From the NCBI RefSeq assembly GCF_029318685.1, contig NZ_CP119677.1, positions 4,145,001-4,209,000 of the forward strand: 64,000 nt of DNA. The letters are read 5' to 3'. This DNA comes from Ruminiclostridium papyrosolvens DSM 2782 (GTDB lineage Bacteria; Bacillota; Clostridia; Acetivibrionales; DSM-1351). The notes below the pieces were generated by a model that was given only the letters and a program-made list of their open reading frames with translations, was not told the origin of the DNA and ran no database searches. Both the position numbers and the translations under genes were made by a program. Every line of letters begins with the position of its first letter. The stretch's first letter is position 1. Shown in pieces: positions 62,420 to 64,000 of this stretch.

Positions 62420-63661
62420 TTAACGCAATTGTTTAAGTACCTCATCCGGCTTGGGGAGATTGTCAACAATTTCACGATATTTATTAGCCCGTATTTGAAA
62501 CTTTTCCAATACCCCCGGATTTTCAAGAATATTCTTTATTTTTTGGATAGTATCCTCTTCATCGAATTGCTCAGCGTTAATGACAACGTCCATATATGGA
62601 TTCTGTCGTACAAGAGGTTCAAGGAATGTATGCCATCCCACAGGAAACATACTATAGGGGTAACATATATCCAGTTTATTTAAAATTTCATTCACTTGCT
62701 CCGTAGGTTTAAATGGCAAATTTATATCTTGCCTTTTACCTTGTTTAAAAAATATCGAATTTGTAATTACCACGGATGGAATCCCTGAAAGTGCTATTTT
62801 AGCCAGTGTCGTTGAGGTTATATTACGAGATAAAAATAAATCAGAAGCTATAGCATACTTTTCAAAAATTTCAGGAGGTAGTCCACTAAAAGTTTTTACA
62901 TCCGATGTAAGTCCCTTTTGATTAAAAAGTTCCGAAGGACCTACGCAGAGTATTATACCTTTATCTACAGATTTGATAATTGTGTCTGCAAATATCTTAT
63001 TCGATGCTTCCACAAAGCTTTCTACATGAGGATACAATTTATGTGTTTGTTGCCAAACCGCTGATGTAACAAGAACAATCGGCTTATTCAAAGGTAAGTT
63101 CAGCTCTTTCCTGACTTTCTCTTTTACTTGTCTGTCATAGGGAAGAAATTCGTCCACTAAAGGATAATAGAATTTGTTCTGTTCTTTTTCATGTTGTAAA
63201 GAGGGATTAGCAATAGGGCATGGAACTATTCTAAAACCAAAGTTTTTTACATCTACCTCATCCAGCACTTTTGATTTATAGCCGTATGTGTCCATTCCCC
63301 TTCTTTTTAAAGCCCAATCAAAGTTGTCAAACGTTCCCAACTTTCCTTTAAAAATATGTAAATCCTCTACTTTCAGACCATAGTGTTTTTCACAAAAATA
63401 GTAGTTTATAAAGTCTGATAAAATTACATATTGAGGTTTGAATGTATTCTCTAAATCCTTAATGAGAACTTGATTAATGCGTCCAGCCTTAGGAATAAGT
63501 ATAGTATATGGGATTTTGCAGGATGATAATGCCTTTTCATGAGAAGGAGGTACTAAAAAATGTACTTTATATCCTTTTACTTGGATTCTTTTTGCGAATT
63601 GTAATGCTATTAACAGCTCTCCATATGCCCAGTAGCTAGTTACAATAAATAAAACATTCAT
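62420..63661 (-). CDS. GT-B-like glycosyltransferase-type protein
   Basis: This 413-residue protein has the layout of a GT-B glycosyltransferase: an N-terminal Rossmann start MNVLFIVTSYWAYGELLIALQFAKRIQVKGYKVHFLVPP and a C-terminal half with a UGT/MurG-like region (LPPEIFEKYAIASDLFLSRNITSTTLAKIALSGIPSVVIT). The classical donor-binding His/Glu/Gln pattern is only partly visible, so catalysis is not certain. It sits 6 bp after the partial radical SAM gene and before the twin radical SAM genes. A role in glycosylating the cluster product is the simplest inference. Confidence 0.6.
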   Translation of the reverse strand: MNVLFIVTSYWAYGELLIALQFAKRIQVKGYKVHFLVPPSHEKALSSCKIPYTILIPKAGRINQVLIKDLENTFKPQYVILSDFINYYFCEKHYGLKVEDLHIFKGKLGTFDNFDWALKRRGMDTYGYKSKVLDEVDVKNFGFRIVPCPIANPSLQHEKEQNKFYYPLVDEFLPYDRQVKEKVRKELNLPLNKPIVLVTSAVWQQTHKLYPHVESFVEASNKIFADTIIKSVDKGIILCVGPSELFNQKGLTSDVKTFSGLPPEIFEKYAIASDLFLSRNITSTTLAKIALSGIPSVVITNSIFFKQGKRQDINLPFKPTEQVNEILNKLDICYPYSMFPVGWHTFLEPLVRQNPYMDVVINAEQFDEEDTIQKIKNILENPGVLEKFQIRANKYREIVDNLPKPDEVLKQLR

Positions 63662-63667
63662 AAAAAG

Positions 63668-64000
63668 CTAGTCCTCCGAAATAACAGGTTTAAATTCGTC
63701 CCATCCATAATAATATACATATTCTTTATAGACGCCTCCACATTTAGAAGCATGGACACATTTATTGCAGGGATCTCCTTTTCTTCGTGTTTCATTTTTC
63801 ATAAACACTTCATAATCCTGTAAAACAATATTATGGAATAGCAATTTGAAATGTATATCATCCCAACCTATTACATATTTGTTGTATTCCCCCAACATAC
63901 ACGGCGGGTAGCCTTCAAGCGTCACAACCATGTTCCTTCCTATGGCCGTATCAACAGCCTCCTCCACTGAGGAAATACACTCGCTTAGTTTAGGAACTAC
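63668..64000 (-). CDS. C-terminus of a radical SAM enzyme (5' part off window)
   Basis: The frame is open to the window edge, so only the last 110 codons are seen; the GTG at 63967 is probably internal. The ending has a cysteine cluster, DPCNKCVHASKCGGVYKEYVYYYGWDEFKPV. This C-x2-C-x5-C-GGVYKEY pattern is common at the C-terminus of radical SAM enzymes of natural-product and RiPP clusters. Another segment, LEGYPPCMLGEYNKYV, matches the same group. The upstream start and any precursor peptide lie beyond the window. Confidence 0.77.
   Translation of the reverse strand, partial: VVPKLSECISSVEEAVDTAIGRNMVVTLEGYPPCMLGEYNKYVIGWDDIHFKLLFHNIVLQDYEVFMKNETRRKGDPCNKCVHASKCGGVYKEYVYYYGWDEFKPVISED

Overview
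The sequence looks like a chromosome segment of a mesophilic, cellulosome-forming clostridium, probably a Ruminiclostridium or a close relative. It is AT-rich with strong AGGAGG-type ribosome binding sites. It encodes a secreted protein with a type I dockerin, a GH43 glycosidase and YesMN-type sugar regulation, and nearly all genes lie on the minus strand. The genus is inferred from these traits and was not tested by comparison.

Region 1 (1-7.5 kb) holds the end of an IS21-type insertion sequence that cut off a sulfonate-type ABC binding-protein gene. Then come a 270-bp imperfect palindrome, the methionine importer metNIQ, a divergent Rrf2 (CymR-like) regulator with a perfect 24-bp palindrome between them, a solitary larE sulfur-transfer gene and topoisomerase III (topB). 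The first part reads as a small sulfur-metabolism locus.

Region 2 (7.5-21.9 kb) is probably a mobile defence island. A four-gene operon encodes three divergent tyrosine recombinases and a coiled-coil accessory protein, an arrangement like Tn554 TnpABC with an extra recombinase. The apparent cargo is an XRE regulator, a 2128-residue DUF4011-helicase-nuclease-DUF3320 protein and a five-repeat zinc-ribbon protein. topB lacks a ribosome binding site on one side of the island, and an orphan AGGAGG pointing the same way sits on the other side. This suggests the island inserted between topB and its leader.

Region 3 (21.9-31.6 kb) is carbohydrate and transport accessory DNA: a ROK kinase, a GH43 enzyme with a divergent AraC regulator, a secreted protein with an N-terminal dockerin and two DUF3237-like domains, a fructokinase, and an ArsR-controlled MacB/FtsX-type ABC system with a clear promoter and operator.

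Region 4 (31.7-40.5 kb) is a compact biosynthetic cluster: an acyl-adenylate ligase, a stand-alone acyl carrier protein, a one-module NRPS (heterocyclisation, cysteine-activating adenylation, carrier, terminal reductase) and a radical SAM/SPASM enzyme. It is divergent from a PadR-DUF4180 regulator whose promoter carries two dyads. The predicted product is an acyl or aryl thiazoline released by reduction. Fragments of the ligase and regulator genes recur at 56.1-56.3 kb as the scar of a second, deleted copy.

Region 5 (40.5-54.9 kb) is a sugar-acid and amino-sugar utilisation region: uxuA-uxuB, a YesM/YesN-like two-component system, nagA, nagB, three Gfo/Idh/MocA oxidoreductases and a CUT1 ABC importer. 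Region 6 (55-58.8 kb) has a membrane-anchored XRE protein and a MerR-controlled ABC-2 exporter with a 19-bp-spacer promoter. Region 7 (58.9 kb to the end) is an operon with two paralogous cobalamin-fold radical SAM enzymes, a glycosyltransferase-like protein and the C-terminus of another radical SAM enzyme, running off the window. It looks like part of a second natural-product or peptide-modification cluster.
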